Shown: positions 1 through 11,085 of the stretch, piece by piece
Layout: each line of letters opens with the position of its first letter
Position numbering within the stretch: position 1 is the stretch's first letter
From: Elmis aenea
Lineage: Eukaryota; Arthropoda; Insecta; Coleoptera; Elmidae
Assembly: GCA_947652605.1 (NCBI GenBank)
Contig: CANTFG010000309.1
Location: 62,001-126,000, forward strand
DNA length: 64,000 nucleotides
Direction: 5' to 3'
Notes under the pieces: generated by a model
The model's database searches: none
What the model was told of the DNA's origin: nothing
The model's input: the letters and a program-made list of their open reading frames with translations, nothing else
Program-made: the position numbers and the translations under genes

Positions 1-606
1 TTATACACGTTAGTTATTAGCAAGTTAAGGATTATTAGCCCCTAAATACGATTTTTAATTTTTCGCGAAAAATGGGAAAAGTACAAAGGCTATAGTCTTT
101 GCACTTTTTTCGACAAAAAAATCGATTTTCTTAAAACTACAGCAAATGGCTTCAAACTTCTTATACACGTTAGTTATGAGCAAATTAAGGATTATTAGCC
201 CCTAAATACGATTTTTAATTTTTTGAATAACTTTGGAAATTAAATTTCAAAATAGTTGCGACAAACGGCATTATACTAAGAAAAATAAACTCTATAACAT
301 ACTAAAATTTGAACAAAATCGTATGAGCCGTTTTCGAGAAAAAATTTCAAAATTTTTAATTTTTTGAATAACTTTGTAAATTAAATTTCAAAATTGTTAA
401 GACAAACGGCATTATACTAAGAAAAATTAACTGTATAACATACTAAAATTTGAACAAAATCGTAAGAGCCGTTTTCAAGAAAAATTTTCAAAATTTTTAA
501 TTTTCTGAATAACTTTGTAAATTAAATTTCAAAATAGTTGAGACAAACGGCATTATACTAAGAAAAATAAACTCTATAACATACTAAAATTTGAACAAAA
601 TCGTAT

Positions 607-747
607 GAGCCGTTTTCGAGGAAAATTTTCAAAATTTTTAATTTTTTGAATAACTTTGTAAATTAAATTTCAAAATAGTTGAGACAAACGGCATTATACT
701 AAGAAAAATAAACTCTATAACATACTAAAATTTGAACAAAATCGTAT
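607..747. repeat. Module A satellite monomer, 141 bp (representative)
   Basis: This is a typical copy of the main satellite unit, phased at GAGCCGTTTTCGAG; the next copy starts at 748, giving a 141-bp period that holds across the window. Conserved landmarks in order are GAGCCGTTTTCGAG, an A-tract/T-tract stretch, GAATAACTTTGTAAATTAAA, GAGACAAACGGCATTATAC, AAACTCTATAACATACTAAA and GAACAAAATCGTATGA. By hand count it is about 22% GC. The short runs of A and T at roughly helical spacing suggest intrinsic curvature, which is an inference. Common copy-to-copy differences are CTCTAT/CTGTAT, CGTATGAG/CGTAAGAG, GAGAAAA/GAGGAAA/GAGATAA and TTTTGAAT/TTCTGAAT/TTTTGTAT. I do not recognise it as a named satellite. 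Confidence 0.95.
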
Positions 748-865
748 GAGCCGTTTTCGAGAAAAATTTTCAAAATTTTTAATTTTTTGTATAACTTTGT
801 AAATTAAATTTCAAAATAGTTAAGACAAACGGCATTATACTAAGAAAAATAAACTCTATAACATA

Positions 866-878
866 CTAAAATCGTATG
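866..878. repeat. 11-bp deletion creating a 130-bp A variant
   Basis: Here ACTAAAATCGTATG replaces the usual ACTAAAATTTGAACAAAATCG: 11 bp have been lost between two short AAAAT direct repeats, leaving one copy. This is the classic outcome of replication slippage or microhomology repair. The same deletion recurs near 1,282, 3,194, 5,104, 5,940, 7,850, 29,041, 41,640, 42,335, 58,065 and 58,757. It always precedes the same partner monomer with GTGGAGAC, so it is one ancestral event copied along with its neighbours rather than repeated mutation. Confidence 0.85.
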
Positions 879-2381
879 AGCCGTTTTCGAGGAAAATTTT
901 CAAAATTTTTAATTTTCTGAATAACTTTGTAAATTAAATTTCAAAATAGTGGAGACAAACGGCATTATACTAAGAAAAATTAACTCTATAACATACTAAA
1001 ATTTGAACAAAATCGTAAAAGCCGTTTTGGAGATAAATTTTCAAAATTTTTAATTTTTTGAATAACTTTGTAAATTAAATTTCAAAATAGTTGAGACAAA
1101 CGGCATTATACTAAGAAAAATAAACTCTATAACATACTAAAATTTGAACAAAATCGTATGAGCCGTTTTCGAGAAAAATTTTCAAAATTTTTAATTTTTT
1201 GTATAACTTTGTAAATTAAATTTCAAAATAGTTAAGACAAACGGCATTATACTAAGAAAAATAAACTCTATAACATACTAAAATCGTATGAGCCGTTTTC
1301 GAGGAAAATTTTCAAAATTTTTAATTTTCTGAATAACTTTGTAAATTAAATTTCAAAATAGTGGAGACAAACGGCATTATACTAAGAAAAATTAATTCTA
1401 TAACATACTAAAATTTGAACAAAATCGTATGAGCCGTTTTCGAGGAAAATTTTCAAAATTTTTAATTTTCTGAATAACTTTGTAAATTAAATTTCAAAAT
1501 TGTTGAGACAAACGGCATTATACTAAGAAAAATAAACTGTATAACATACTAAAATTTGAACAAAATCGTAAGAGCCGTTTTCGAGAAAAAATTTCAAAAT
1601 TTTTAATTTTTTGAATAACTTTGTAAATTAAATTTCAAAATAGTGGAGACAAACGGCATTATACTAAGAAAAATAAACTCTATAACATACTAAAATTTGA
1701 ACAAAATCGTAAAAGCCGTTTTGGAGATAAATTTTCAAAATTTTTAATTTTTTGAATAACTTTGTAAATTAAATTTCAAAATAGTTGAGACAAACGGCAT
1801 TATACTAAGAAAAATAAACTCTATAACATACTAAAATTTAAACCAAATCGTATGAGCCGTTTTCGAGAAAAATTTTCAAAATTTTTAATTTTTTGTATAA
1901 CTTTGTAAATTAAATTTCAAAATAGTTGAGACAAACGGCATTATACTAAGAAAAATAAACTCTATAACATACTAAAATTTGAACAAAATCGTATGAGCCG
2001 TTTTCGAGGAAAATTTTCAAAATTTTTAATTTTTTGAATAACTTTGGAAATTAAATTTCAAAATAGTTGAGACAAACGGCATAATACTAAGAAAAAAAGG
2101 CTTTGCACTTTTTTCGACAAAAAAATCGATTTTCTTAAAACTATAGCAAATGGCTTCAAACTTCTTATACACGTTAGTTATTAGCAAGTTAAGGATTATT
2201 AGCCCCTAAATACGATTTTTAATTTTTCGCGAAAAATGGGAAAAGTACAAAGGCTATAGTCTTTGCACTTTTTTCGACAAAAAAATCGGTTTTCTTAAAA
2301 CTACAGCAAATGGCTTCAAACTTCTTATACACGTTAGTTATTAGCAAGTTAAGGATTATTAGCCCCTAAATACGATTTTTA

Positions 2382-2397
2382 ATTTTTCGCGAAAAAT
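2382..2397. other. Perfect 16-bp palindrome in module B
   Basis: ATTTTTCGCGAAAAAT equals its own reverse complement and recurs in nearly every complete B monomer. In the last B of each block this half is replaced by module A sequence, because the B-to-A switch occurs inside the run ATTTTTAATTTTT just before it. One copy near 25,253 reads CGCAAAAAAT and breaks the dyad. It could be a protein-binding dyad or a cruciform seed; the sequence alone does not say which. Confidence 0.85.
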
Positions 2398-2400
2398 GGG

Positions 2401-2432
2401 AAAAGTACAAAGGCTATAGTCTTTGCACTTTT
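2401..2432. other. Imperfect hairpin with palindromic loop in module B
   Basis: Arms AAAAGTACAAAG and CTTTGCACTTTT pair at 11 of 12 positions (one A-C mismatch) around the 8-base spacer GCTATAGT, which itself contains the palindrome CTATAG. Nearly all length differences seen between B monomers fall in this spacer. The structure repeats once per B monomer. Confidence 0.8.
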
Positions 2433-2441
2433 TTCGACAAA

Positions 2442-2453
2442 AAAATCGATTTT
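2442..2453. other. 12-bp palindrome around ATCGAT in module B
   Basis: AAAATCGATTTT is self-complementary and present in most B monomers. It is disrupted in the copy near 2,289 (ATCGGTTTT) and extended to a TTTTTT form in many copies between about 11,900 and 22,000 and near 36,130-36,300. Confidence 0.75.
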
Positions 2454-4010
2454 CTTAAAACTACAGCAAATGGCTTCAAACTTCTTATACACGTTAGTTA
2501 TGAGCAAATTAAGGATTATTAGCCCCTAAATACGATTTTTAATTTTTTGAATAACTTTGGAAATTAAATTTCAAAATAGTTGCGACAAACGGCATTATAC
2601 TAAGAAAAATAAACTCTATAACATACTAAAATTTGAACAAAATCGTATGAGCCGTTTTCGAGAAAAAATTTCAAAATTTTTAATTTTTTGAATAACTTTG
2701 TAAATTAAATTTCAAAATTGTTAAGACAAACGGCATTATACTAAGAAAAATTAACTGTATAACATACTAAAATTTGAACAAAATCGTAAGAGCCGTTTTC
2801 AAGAAAAATTTTCAAAATTTTTAATTTTCTGAATAACTTTGTAAATTAAATTTCAAAATAGTTGAGACAAACGGCATTATACTAAGAAAAATAAACTCTA
2901 TAACATACTAAAATTTGAACAAAATCGTATGAGCCGTTTTCGAGGAAAATTTTCAAAATTTTTAATTTTTTGAATAACTTTGTAAATTAAATTTCAAAAT
3001 AGTTGAGACAAACGGCATTATACTAAGAAAAATAAACTCTATAACATACTAAAATTTGAACAAAATCGTATGAGCCGTTTTCGAGAAAAATTTTCAAAAT
3101 TTTTAATTTTTTGTATAACTTTGTAAATTAAATTTCAAAATAGTTGAGACAAACGGCATTATACTAAGAAAAATAAACTCTATAACATACTAAAATCGTA
3201 TGAGCCGTTTTCGAGGAAAATTTTCAAAATTTTTAATTTTCTGAATAACTTTGTAAATTAAATTTCAAAATAGTGGAGACAAACGGCATTATACTAAGAA
3301 AAATTAACTCTATAACATACTAAAATTTGAACAAAATCGTATGAGCCGTTTTCGAGGAAAATTTTCAAAATTTTTAATTTTCTGAATAACTTTGTAAATT
3401 AAATTTCAAAATTGTTGAGACAAACGGCATTATACTAAGAAAAATAAACTGTATAACATACTAAAATTTGAACAAAATCGTAAGAGCCGTTTTCGAGAAA
3501 AAATTTCAAAATTTTTAATTTTTTGAATAACTTTGTAAATTAAATTTCAAAATAGTGGAGACAAACGGCATTATACTAAGAAAAATAAACTCTATAACAT
3601 ACTAAAATTTGAACAAAATCGTAAAAGCCGTTTTGGAGATAAATTTTCAAAATTTTTAATTTTTTGAATAACTTTGTAAATTAAATTTCAAAATAGTTGA
3701 GACAAACGGCATTATACTAAGAAAAATAAACTCTATAACATACTAAAATTTAAACCAAATCGTATGAGCCGTTTTCGAGAAAAATTTTCAAAATTTTTAA
3801 TTTTTTGTATAACTTTGTAAATTAAATTTCAAAATAGTTGAGACAAACGGCATTATACTAAGAAAAATAAACTCTATAACATACTAAAATTTGAACAAAA
3901 TCGTATGAGCCGTTTTCGAGGAAAATTTTCAAAATTTTTAATTTTTTGAATAACTTTGGAAATTAAATTTCAAAATAGTTGAGACAAACGGCATAATACT
4001 AAGAAAAAAA

Positions 4011-6757
4011 GGCTTTGCACTTTTTTCGACAAAAAAATCGATTTTCTTAAAACTATAGCAAATGGCTTCAAACTTCTTATACACGTTAGTTATTAGCAAG
4101 TTAAGGATTATTAGCCCCTAAATACGATTTTTAATTTTTCGCGAAAAATGGGAAAAGTACAAAGGCTATAGTCTTTGCACTTTTTTTGACAAAAAAATCG
4201 ATTTTCTTAAAACTACAGCAAATGGCTTCAAACTTCTTATACACGTTAGTTATTAGCAAGTTAAGGATTATTAGCCCCTAAATACGATTTTTAATTTTTC
4301 GCGAAAAATGGGAAAAGTACAAAGGCTATAGTCTTTGCACTTTTTTCGACAAAAAAATCGATTTTCTTAAAACTACAGCAAATGGCTTCAAACTTCTTAT
4401 ACACGTTAGTTATGAGCAAATTAAGGATTATTAGCCCCTAAATACGATTTTTAATTTTTTGAATAACTTTGGAAATTAAATTTCAAAATAGTTGCGACAA
4501 ACGGCATTATACTAAGAAAAATAAACTCTATAACATACTAAAATTTGAACAAAATCGTAAGAGCCGTTTTCGAGAAAAAATTTCAAAATTTTTAATTTTT
4601 TGAATAACTTTGTAAATTAAATTTCAAAATTGTTAAGACAAACGGCATTATACTAAGAAAAATTAACTGTATAACATACTAAAATTTGAACAAAATCGTA
4701 AGAGCCGTTTTCAAGAAAAATTTTCAAAATTTTTAATTTTCTGAATAACTTTGTAAATTAAATTTCAAAATAGTTGAGACAAACGGCATTATACTAAGAA
4801 AAATAAACTCTATAACATACTAAAATTTGAACAAAATCGTATGAGCCGTTTTCGAGGAAAATTTTCAAAATTTTTAATTTTTTGAATAACTTTGTAAATT
4901 AAATTTCAAAATAGTTGAGACAAACGGCATTATACTAAGAAAAATAAACTTTATAACATACTAAAATTTGAACAAAATCGTATGAGCCGTTTTCGAGAAA
5001 AATTTTCAAAATTTTTAATTTTTTGTATAACTTTGTAAATTAAATTTCAAAATAGTTGAGACAAACGGCATTATACTAAGAAAAATAAACTCTATAACAT
5101 ACTAAAATCGTATGAGCCGTTTTCGAGGAAAATTTTCAAAATTTTTAATTTTCTGAATAACTTTGTAAATTAAATTTCAAAATAGTGGAGACAAACGGCA
5201 TTATACTAAGAAAAATTAACTCTATAACATACTAAAATTTGAACAAAATCGTATGAGCCGTTTTCGAGGAAAATTTTCAAAATTTTTAATTTTCTGAATA
5301 ACTTTGTAAATTAAATTTCAAAATTGTTGAGACAAACGGCATTATACTAAGAAAAATAAACTGTATAACATACTAAAATTTGAACAAAATCGTAAGAGCC
5401 GTTTTCGAGAAAAAATTTCAAAATTTTTAATTTTTTGAATAACTTTGTAAATTAAATTTCAAAATAGTGGAGACAAACGGCATTATACTAAGAAAAATAA
5501 ACTCTATAACATACTAAAATTTGAACAAAATCGTAAAAGCCGTTTTGGAGATAAATTTTCAAAATTTTTAATTTTTTGAATAACTTTGTAAATTAAATTT
5601 CAAAATAGTTGAGACAAACGGCATTATACTAAGAAAAATAAACTCTATAACATACTAAAATTTAAACCAAATCGTATGAGCCGTTTTCGAGAAAAATTTT
5701 CAAAATTTTTAATTTTTTGTATAACTTTGTAAATTAAATTTCAAAATAGTTGAGACAAACGGCATTATACTAAGAAAAATAAACTCTATAACATACTAAA
5801 ATTTGAACAAAATCGTATGAGCCGTTTTCGAGAAAAATTTTCAAAATTTTTAATTTTTTGTATAACTTTGTAAATTAAATTTCAAAATAGTTGAGACAAA
5901 CGGCATTATACTAAGAAAAATAAACTCTATAACATACTAAAATCGTATGAGCCGTTTTCGAGGAAAATTTTCAAAATTTTTAATTTTCTGAATAACTTTG
6001 TAAATTAAATTTCAAAATAGTGGAGACAAACGGCATTATACTAAGAAAAATTAACTCTATAACATACTAAAATTTGAACAAAATCGTATGAGCCGTTTTC
6101 GAGGAAAATTTTCAAAATTTTTAATTTTCTGAATAACTTTGTAAATTAAATTTCAAAATTGTTGAGACAAACGGCATTATACTAAGAAAAATAAACTGTA
6201 TAACATACTAAAATTTGAACAAAATCGTAAGAGCCGTTTTCGAGAAAAAATTTCAAAATTTTTAATTTTTTGAATAACTTTGTAAATTAAATTTCAAAAT
6301 AGTGGAGACAAACGGCATTATACTAAGAAAAATAAACTCTATAACATACTAAAATTTGAACAAAATCGTAAAAGCCGTTTTGGAGATAAATTTTCAAAAT
6401 TTTTAATTTTTTGAATAACTTTGTAAATTAAATTTCAAAATAGTTGAGACAAACGGCATTATACTAAGAAAAATAAACTCTATAACATACTAAAATTTAA
6501 ACCAAATCGTATGAGCCGTTTTCGAGAAAAATTTTCAAAATTTTTAATTTTTTGTATAACTTTGTAAATTAAATTTCAAAATAGTTGAGACAAACGGCAT
6601 TATACTAAGAAAAATAAACTCTATAACATACTAAAATTTGAACAAAATCGTATGAGCCGTTTTCGAGGAAAATTTTCAAAATTTTTAATTTTTTGAATAA
6701 CTTTGGAAATTAAATTTCAAAATAGTTGAGACAAACGGCATAATACTAAGAAAAAAA
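4011..6757. repeat. Composite unit of 2,747 bp: 3 B + 16 A
   Basis: It has the same order of A variants as the preceding 1,912-bp unit, with a segment of 835 bp repeated internally. 835 equals five 141-bp plus one 130-bp monomer, so the two 130-bp variants near 5,104 and 5,940 are copies of one another. This is a direct record of an out-of-register exchange inside the A block. Confidence 0.9.
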
Positions 6758-9232
6758 GGCTTTGCACTTTTTTCGACAAAAAAATCGATTTTCTTAAAAC
6801 TATAGCAAATGGCTTCAAACTTCTTATACACGTTAGTTATTAGCAAGTTAAGGATTATTAGCCCCTAAATACGATTTTTAATTTTTCGCGAAAAATGGGA
6901 AAAGTACAAAGGCTATAGTCTTTGCACTTTTTTCGACAAAAAAATCGATTTTCTTAAAACTACAGCAAATGGCTTCAAACTTCTTATACACGTTAGTTAT
7001 TAGCAAGTTAAGGATTATTAGCCCCTAAATACGATTTTTAATTTTTCGCGAAAAATGGGAAAAGTACAAAGGCTATAGTCTTTGCACTTTTTTCGACAAA
7101 AAAATCGATTTTCTTAAAACTACAGCAAATGGCTTCAAACTTCTTATACACGTTAGTTATGAGCAAATTAAGGATTATTAGCCCCTAAATACGATTTTTA
7201 ATTTTTTGAATAACTTTGGAAATTAAATTTCAAAATAGTTGCGACAAACGGCATTATACTAAGAAAAATAAACTCTATAACATACTAAAATTTGAACAAA
7301 ATCGTATGAGCCGTTTTCGAGAAAAAATTTCAAAATTTTTAATTTTTTGAATAACTTTGTAAATTAAATTTCAAAATTGTTAAGACAAACGGCATTATAC
7401 TAAGAAAAATTAACTGTATAACATACTAAAATTTGAACAAAATCGTAAGAGCCGTTTTCAAGAAAAATTTTCAAAATTTTTAATTTTCTGAATAACTTTG
7501 TAAATTAAATTTCAAAATAGTTGAGACAAACGGCATTATACTAAGAAAAATAAACTCTATAACATACTAAAATTTGAACAAAATCGTATGAGCCGTTTTC
7601 GAGGAAAATTTTCAAAATTTTTAATTTTTTGAATAACTTTGTAAATTAAATTTCAAAATAGTTGAGACAAACGGCATTATACTAAGAAAAATAAACTCTA
7701 TAACATACTAAAATTTGAACAAAATCGTATGAGCCGTTTTCGAGAAAAATTTTCAAAATTTTTAATTTTTTGTATAACTTTGTAAATTAAATTTCAAAAT
7801 AGTTGAGACAAACGGCATTATACTAAGAAAAATAAACTCTATAACATACTAAAATCGTATGAGCCGTTTTCGAGGAAAATTTTCAAAATTTTTAATTTTC
7901 TGAATAACTTTGTAAATTAAATTTCAAAATAGTGGAGACAAACGGCATTATACTAAGAAAAATTAACTCTATAACATACTAAAATTTGAACAAAATCGTA
8001 TGAGCCGTTTTCGAGGAAAATTTTCAAAATTTTTAATTTTCTGAATAACTTTGTAAATTAAATTTCAAAATTGTTGAGACAAACGGCATTATACTAAGAA
8101 AAATAAACTGTATAACATACTAAAATTTGAACAAAATCGTAAGAGCCGTTTTCGAGAAAAAATTTCAAAATTTTTAATTTTTTGAATAACTTTGTAAATT
8201 AAATTTCAAAATAGTGGAGACAAACGGCATTATACTAAGAAAAATAAACTCTATAACATACTAAAATTTGAACAAAATCGTAAAAGCCGTTTTGGAGATA
8301 AATTTTCAAAATTTTTAATTTTTTGAATAACTTTGTAAATTAAATTTCAAAATAGTTGAGACAAACGGCATTATACTAAGAAAAATAAACTCTATAACAT
8401 ACTAAAATTTAAACCAAATCGTATGAGCCGTTTTCGAGAAAAATTTTCAAAATTTTTAATTTTTTGTATAACTTTGTAAATTAAATTTCAAAATAGTTGA
8501 GACAAACGGCATTATACTAAGAAAAATAAACTCTATAACATACTAAAATTTGAACAAAATCGTATGAGCCGTTTTCGAGGAAAATTTTCAAAATTTTTAA
8601 TTTTTTGAATAACTTTGGAAATTAAATTTCAAAATAGTTGAGACAAACGGCATTATACTAAGAAAAATAAACTCTATAACATACTAAAATTTGAACAAAA
8701 TCGTATGAGCCGTTTTCGAGGAAAATTTTCAAAATTTTTAATTTTCTGAACAACTTTGTAAATTAAATTTCAAAATTGTTGAGACAAACGGCATTATACT
8801 AAGAAAAATAAACTCTATAACATACTAAAATTTGAACAAAATCGTAAGAGCCGTTTTCGAGATAAATTTTCAAAATTTTTAATTTTTTGAATAACTTTGT
8901 AAATTAAATTTCAAAATAGTTGAGACAAACGGCATTATACTAGAAAAATAAACTGTATAACATACTAAAATTTGAACAAAATCGTAAGAGCCGTTTTCGA
9001 GAAAAAATTTCAAAATTTTTAATTTTTTGAATAACTTTGTAAATTAAATTTCAAAATAGTTGAGACAAACGGCATTATACTAAGAAAAATAAACTCTATA
9101 ACATACTAAAATTTGAACAAAATCGTAAGAGCCGTTTTCGAGATAAATTTTCAAAATTTTTAATTTTTTGAATAACTTTGTAAATTAAATTTCAAAATAG
9201 TTGAGACAAACGGCATAATACTAAGAAAAAAA
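6758..9232. repeat. Composite unit of 2,475 bp: 3 B + 14 A
   Basis: It follows the 1,912-bp unit order up to about 8,640 and then continues with four extra A monomers, where the neighbouring units end. One of these lost a base (ACTAGAAAA near 8,940), a variant that reappears near 30,925, 43,426, 44,410, 48,767, 59,850 and 60,833. Confidence 0.88.
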
Positions 9233-9726
9233 GGCTTTGCACTTTTTTCGACAAAAAAATCGATTTTCTTAAAACTATAGCAAATGGCTTCAAACTTCTT
9301 ATACACGTTAGTTATTAGCAAGTTAAGGATTATTAGCCCCTAAATACGATTTTTAATTTTTCGCGAAAAATGGGAAAAGTACAAAGGCTATAGTCTTTGC
9401 ACTTTTTTCGACAAAAAAATCGATTTTCTTAAAACTACAGCAAATGGCTTCAAACTTCTTATACACGTTAGTTATGAGCAAATTAAGGATTATTAGCCCC
9501 TAAATACGATTTTTAATTTTTTGAATAACTTTGTAAATTAAATTTCAAAATAGTTGAGACAAACGGCATTATACTAAGAAAAATAAACTCTATAACATAC
9601 TAAAATTTGAACAAAATCGTATGACCCGTTTTCGAGAAAAATTTTCAAAATTTTTAATTTTTTGAATAACTTTGTAAATTAAATTTCAAAATAGTTGAGA
9701 CAAACGGCATAATACTAAGAAAAAAA
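9233..9726. repeat. Short composite unit of 494 bp: 2 B + 1 A
   Basis: Two B monomers are followed by one full A monomer and the usual partial. The full A carries ATGACCCG in place of ATGAGCCG. The same 494-498-bp unit type recurs at 27,450, 31,216, 44,702, 49,058 and 61,125, and with the retrotransposon inserted at 39,600 and 56,023. Confidence 0.9.
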
Positions 9727-11085
9727 GGCTTTGCACTTTTTTCGACAAAAAAATCGATTTTCTTAAAACTATAGCAAATGGCTTCAAACTTCTTATACAC
9801 GTTAGTTATTAGCAAGTTAAGGATTATTAGCCCCTAAATACGATTTTTAATTTTTCGCGAAAAATGGGAAAAGTACAAAGGCTATAGTCTTTGCACTTTT
9901 TTCGACAAAAAAATCGATTTTCTTAAAACTACAGCAAATGGCTTCAAACTTCTTATACACGTTAGTTATTAGCAAGTTAAGGATTATTAGCCCCTAAATA
10001 CGATTTTTAATTTTTCGCGAAAAATGGGAAAAGTACAAAGGCTATAGTCTTTGCACTTTTTTCGACAAAAAAATCGATTTTCTTAAAACTACAGCAAATG
10101 GCTTCAAACTTCTTATACACGTTAGTTATGAGCAAATTAAGGATTATTAGCCCCTAAATACGATTTTTAATTTTTTGAATAACTTTGGAAATTAAATTTC
10201 AAAATAGTTGAGACAAACGGCATTATACTAAGAAAAATAAACTCTATAACATACTAAAATTTGAACAAAATCGTATGAGCCGTTTTCGAGAAAAATTTTC
10301 AAAATTTTTAATTTTCTGAATAACTTTGTAAATTAAATTTCAAAATAGTTGAGACAAACGGCATTATACTAAGAAAAATAAACTCTATAACATACTAAAA
10401 TTTGAAAAAAATCGTATGAGCCGTTTTCGAGAAAAATTTTCAAAATTTTTAATTTTCTTTATAACTTTGTAAATTAAATTTCAAAATAGTTGAGACAAAC
10501 GGCATTATACTAAGAAAAATAAACTCTATAACATACTAAAATTTGAACAAAATCGTATGAGCCGTTTTCGAGGAAAATTTTCAAAATTTTTAATTTTTTG
10601 AATAACTTTGGAAATTAAATTTCAAAATAGTTGAGACAAACGGCATTATACTAAGAAAAATAAACTCTATAACATACTAAAATTTGAACAAAATCGTATG
10701 AGCCGTTTTCGAGGAAAATTTTCAAAATTTTTAATTTTCTGAATAACTTTGTAAATTAAATTTCAAAATTGTTGAGACAAACGGCATTATACTAAGAAAA
10801 ATAAACTGTATAACATACTAAAATTTGAACAAAATCGTAAGAGCCGTTTTCGAGAAAAAATTTCAAAATTTTTAATTTTTTGAATAACTTTGTAAATTAA
10901 ATTTCAAAATAGTTGAGACAAACGGCATTATACTAAGAAAAATAAACTGTATAACATACTAAAATTTGAACAAAATCGTAAGAGCCGTTTTCGAGATAAA
11001 TTTTCAAAATTTTTAATTTTTTGAATAACTTTGTAAATTAAATTTCAAAATAGTTGAGACAAACGGCATAATACTAAGAAAAAAA
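9727..11085. repeat. Composite unit of 1,359 bp: 3 B + 6 A
   Basis: Three B monomers lead into six full A monomers. The first A reads GGAAATT then TTGAGAC rather than TTGCGAC. One A carries GAAAAAAATCG and one carries TTCTTTATAAC, both private changes. Confidence 0.88.

Larger units (their letters stand above)
1..2098. repeat. Composite satellite unit, 5'-truncated B block plus 13 A monomers
   Basis: The window opens inside a B monomer; a second B ends in the B-to-A switch at about 224, followed by about 13 full A monomers. The first A carries the TTGCGAC variant. Two 130-bp A monomers (near 866 and 1,282) sit in a locally duplicated three-monomer segment of 412 bp (141+141+130), which accounts for the extra length over the following unit. 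There is no gene or open frame of note. Confidence 0.9.
2321..2480. repeat. Module B satellite monomer, 160 bp (representative)
   Basis: This is a typical copy of the second satellite unit, phased at CTTCTTATACACG; neighbouring copies start at 2161, 2321 and 2481, giving a 160-bp period. It contains TTAGCCCCTAAATACG, a 16-bp perfect palindrome, a hairpin-forming pair of arms and a palindrome centred on ATCGAT. By hand count it is about 31% GC, distinctly higher than module A. Position-specific variants exist: the first B of a block reads ACTATAGC where later ones read ACTACAGC, and the last B reads TGAGCAAATT where earlier ones read TTAGCAAGTT. Such phase-specific variants are the signature of a higher-order repeat. 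I do not recognise it as a named satellite. Confidence 0.95.
2099..4010. repeat. Composite unit of 1,912 bp: 3 B + 10 A
   Basis: It begins at the GGCTTTGCAC junction; B phases start at 2161, 2321 and 2481, and the switch to A is at about 2,548. It has one 130-bp A monomer (near 3,194). It is the shortest form of the unit type seen in the first 9 kb, and its neighbours differ from it by whole numbers of monomers. Confidence 0.9.

Noticed and set aside
2242..2290. tRNA- or small-RNA-like fold from the B dyads
   Set aside because: There is no cloverleaf, no A/B-box pattern and no conserved loops; the dyads are simple palindromes.
2401..2440. Rho-independent terminator (hairpin followed by T-run) in module B
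   Set aside because: The arms are AT-rich and mismatched, the element repeats about 120 times without genes, and the context is eukaryotic.
2433..2460. CENP-B box-like motif in module B (TTCGACAAAAAAATCG)
   Set aside because: It has the TTCG half but lacks the A/CGGG core in the right spacing, so the resemblance is no more than expected in this sequence.
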